Positions 62,381 to 64,000 of a stretch of 64,000 nt of DNA are shown piece by piece (positions within the stretch are counted from its first letter, which is position 1; the number at the start of each line of letters is the position of its first letter). Below the pieces are notes generated by a model. The model ran no database searches and was not told where the DNA came from. It saw nothing but the letters and a program-made list of their open reading frames with translations. The translations under genes were made by a program, and so were the position numbers. Source of the stretch: Kitasatospora sp. SolWspMP-SS2h (lineage in GTDB: Bacteria > Actinomycetota > Actinomycetes > Streptomycetales > Streptomycetaceae); assembly GCF_003259315.1 (NCBI RefSeq), contig NZ_QLLT01000018.1:124001-188000 (forward strand). The letters are read 5' to 3'.

Positions 62381-63280
62381 GTGAGCGGATTCGTCACCAA
62401 GCCCGAGCCGGTCCAGGTGCCCGGCCTGGTCCACCTGCACACCGGCAAGGTGCGCGACCTGTACCGGGACGGCAGCGGCAACCTGGTGATGGTGGCCAGC
62501 GACCGGACCTCCGCGTACGACTGGGTGCTGCCCAACGAGATCCCCGACAAGGGCCGCGTCCTCACCCAGCTCTCGCTGTGGTGGTTCGAGCGGATCGCCG
62601 ACATCGTCCCCCACCACGTCGTCTCCACCGAGCCGCCCGAGGGCGCCCCCGCCGACTGGGCCGGGCGCACCCTGGTCTGCCGCAGCCTCGACATGGTGCC
62701 GGTGGAGTGCGTCGCCCGCGGCTACCTGGCCGGCTCCGGGCTGGAGGAGTACCGGACCGACCAGACGGTGTGCGGCATCGGCCTGCCCGCGGGCCTGGAG
62801 AACGGCTCCGAGCTGCCCGGCCCGATCTACACCCCCGCCCTCAAGGCCGAGGTCGGCGAGCACGACGAGAACGTCTCCTACGAGGAGACCGCCCGCCGGA
62901 TCGGCGCCGAACTCGCCGCCACCCTGCGCCAGACCACCCTCGCGGTGTACTCCCGGGCCCGCGACATCGCCCGCGAGCGCGGCCTGATCCTCGCCGACAC
63001 CAAGTTCGAATTCGGCCTGCTGGACGGCGAGTTGGTGATCGGCGACGAGGTGCTCACCCCCGACTCCTCGCGCTTCTGGCCCGCCGACGCGTGGCAGCCC
63101 GGCCAGGACCAGCCGTCCTTCGACAAGCAGATCATCCGCGACTGGCTGACCTCCCCCGCCTCCGGCTGGGACCGCCGGAGCGAGAACCCGCCGCCCCGGC
63201 TGCCCGACGAGGTCGTCGCGCACACCCGGCAGCGCTACCTCGACGCGTACGAGAAGCTCACCGGCCTCGACTGGAAGTGA
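62381..63280 (+). CDS. purC: Phosphoribosylaminoimidazole-succinocarboxamide synthase (SAICAR synthase)
   Basis: This enzyme ligates aspartate onto CAIR in purine synthesis and has 299 residues. The signature LHTGKVRDLYRDGSGNLVMV and VASDRTSAYDWVLP start the protein; LVCRSLDMVPVECVARGYLA, LADTKFEFGL and LTPDSSRFWPADAW complete the family set. GAGGA precedes the GTG at 62381. It follows the dimethylformamidase-like gene by 57 bp. Confidence 0.97.
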   Translation: MSGFVTKPEPVQVPGLVHLHTGKVRDLYRDGSGNLVMVASDRTSAYDWVLPNEIPDKGRVLTQLSLWWFERIADIVPHHVVSTEPPEGAPADWAGRTLVCRSLDMVPVECVARGYLAGSGLEEYRTDQTVCGIGLPAGLENGSELPGPIYTPALKAEVGEHDENVSYEETARRIGAELAATLRQTTLAVYSRARDIARERGLILADTKFEFGLLDGELVIGDEVLTPDSSRFWPADAWQPGQDQPSFDKQIIRDWLTSPASGWDRRSENPPPRLPDEVVAHTRQRYLDAYEKLTGLDWK

Positions 63281-63320
63281 CCCGCCGTCGCGGCCGGCTG
63301 CGGGCCCCCTCCCGGGGTCC

Positions 63321-63935
63321 CTACAGCCAGCCGTGCTCGCGGGCGATCCGGACCGCCGCGTGCCGGTTCTCCGCGCCGAGCTTGCCCGCGGCCGAGGAGA
63401 GGTAGTTGCGCACCGTGCCGGGCGAGAGCCCGGCCCGCCCGGCGATCTCGGCGACCGGGGAGCCGTCCGCGGCCAGCTCCAGCACGTCCGTCTCGCGCGG
63501 GGTCAGCGGGGAGTCGCCCGCGCTGATCGCCTCCGCGGCCAGCTCCGGGTCCACGTAGCGGCCGCCCGCCCGGACGGTGCGGATGATGCCGGCCAGGTCG
63601 GAGGCCGAGACGGTCTTGGGCAGGAAGCCGCGCACCCCGACCTCCAGGGCCCGCTTCAGGTACCCGGGGCGGCCGTGCCCGGTCACGATCATCACCCGGC
63701 ACTCCGGCAGCCGGCGGCGCAGCTCGGCCGCCACCTCCAGGCCGTCCAGGCCCGGCATCTGGAGGTCCAGCACCGCCACGTCCGGGCGGTGCGCGACGGC
63801 CATCGCCAGCGCCTCCGGGCCGGACGCCGCCTCCGCGACCACCGCCAGGTCGTCCTCCAGGGCGAGCAGCGCGGCCAGCGCGCCGCGGATCAGGTGCTCG
63901 TCGTCCGCGAGCAGCACCCGCACCGGACCGGTCAT
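63321..63935 (-). CDS. NarL/FixJ-family response regulator of a two-component system
   Basis: This 204-residue regulator has a receiver domain with acidic pair (LLADDEHLIRGAL), phospho-acceptor Asp in DVAVLDLQMPGLDG near 56 and Lys in GFLPKTV. A LuxR HTH follows (LTPRETDVLELAADGSPVAE, GLSPGTVRNYLSSAAGKLGA), in the DesR-like group. Its ATG overlaps the stop of the upstream sensor kinase by four bases, so the pair is an operon. Confidence 0.93.
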   Translation of the reverse strand: MTGPVRVLLADDEHLIRGALAALLALEDDLAVVAEAASGPEALAMAVAHRPDVAVLDLQMPGLDGLEVAAELRRRLPECRVMIVTGHGRPGYLKRALEVGVRGFLPKTVSASDLAGIIRTVRAGGRYVDPELAAEAISAGDSPLTPRETDVLELAADGSPVAEIAGRAGLSPGTVRNYLSSAAGKLGAENRHAAVRIAREHGWL

Positions 63936-64000
63936 GACGTGGATCCCCCCGCTGTGGTCGGTAGTTCGGCGGTCAGTCGGAACCGCCCCGGGCCGCTGCC
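63932..64000 (-). CDS. C-terminal tail of a sensor histidine kinase (cut by window edge)
   Basis: Only the last 22 codons are in the window. They end RFRLTAELPTTAGGSTS with a TGA that forms an ATGA overlap with the response regulator start. The FRLTAELP segment looks like the end of an HATPase_c domain. With the DesR-like regulator next to it, a DesK-type kinase is likely. Confidence 0.75.
   Translation of the reverse strand, partial: GSGPGRFRLTAELPTTAGGSTS

Overview
The window is chromosomal DNA from a very GC-rich actinomycete, almost certainly a member of the Streptomycetaceae (Streptomyces or Kitasatospora; the sequence alone does not separate the two). The reasons are the extreme GC bias, the GTG starts, the gene order trxB / anti-sigma / sigM / pseudokinase / murJ / DUF6049 / CCA transferase, the order rpsF-ssb-rpsR-rplI / MATE / dnaB, mycothiol-type enzymes, a proteasome activator (Bpa), two tandem Ser/Thr kinases, and many copies of a parS-like 14-mer. 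I see no insertion sequence, prophage, CRISPR array, tRNA or rRNA. The trxB-sigM-murJ block and the parS cluster suggest that oriC and parAB lie a short distance beyond the left edge.

Left third (1-30.4 kb), core replication, envelope and redox region. trxB has a textbook SigR-type promoter. Behind it, on the same strand, lie sigM and its anti-sigma factor, a membrane pseudokinase, the lipid II flippase murJ and a secreted DUF6049 protein. The CCA-adding enzyme is divergent from these. Next come an MFS exporter, a secretion-signal-less amidase/peptidoglycan-binding protein, a padR-ino1 pair (inositol phosphate, the mycothiol precursor) with three tandem operators, a bifunctional PBP, a GT87 mannosyltransferase-like protein, an alanine racemase homologue with a FemX-like aminoacyltransferase, the rpsF-ssb-rpsR-rplI operon, a MATE transporter and dnaB. 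A dense DnaA-box cluster separates the MATE gene from dnaB. A decayed Eis-type acetyltransferase pseudogene closes the block.

Middle (30.4-45.2 kb): an HD protein, manA, an MBL-fold hydrolase, a mobA-DUF6457-moeA molybdenum cofactor operon, a K+ channel with RCK domain, a quinone oxidoreductase, a Pro/Ala-rich surface protein, the proteasome activator Bpa, two tandem membrane Ser/Thr kinases, an APH-type phosphotransferase and an orphan response regulator.

Right third (45.2-64 kb): an E1alpha-E1beta-E2 2-oxoacid dehydrogenase operon divergent from the orphan regulator, a small XRE regulator, a secreted M64 peptidase, an MFS transporter, a mycothiol-dependent isomerase-family protein, a nitrilase-family hydrolase, a GntR/FCD regulator, an unrecognised protein, a SLATT-domain membrane protein, then purD and purC flanked and separated by an M48-like protein lacking its zinc motif and a dimethylformamidase-like protein. 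A NarL-type regulator and the tail of its sensor kinase run off the right edge.

The most striking signals are at the DNA level. Four in-frame parS-like sites are written into the sigM C-terminal tail; one parS lies at the centre of a 48-bp perfect palindrome that also looks like a bidirectional terminator; and DnaA boxes cluster at the dnaB promoter. Several genes also appear to be transcribed without a leader. I found no gene cassette that I would confidently call a new defence or biosynthetic system.
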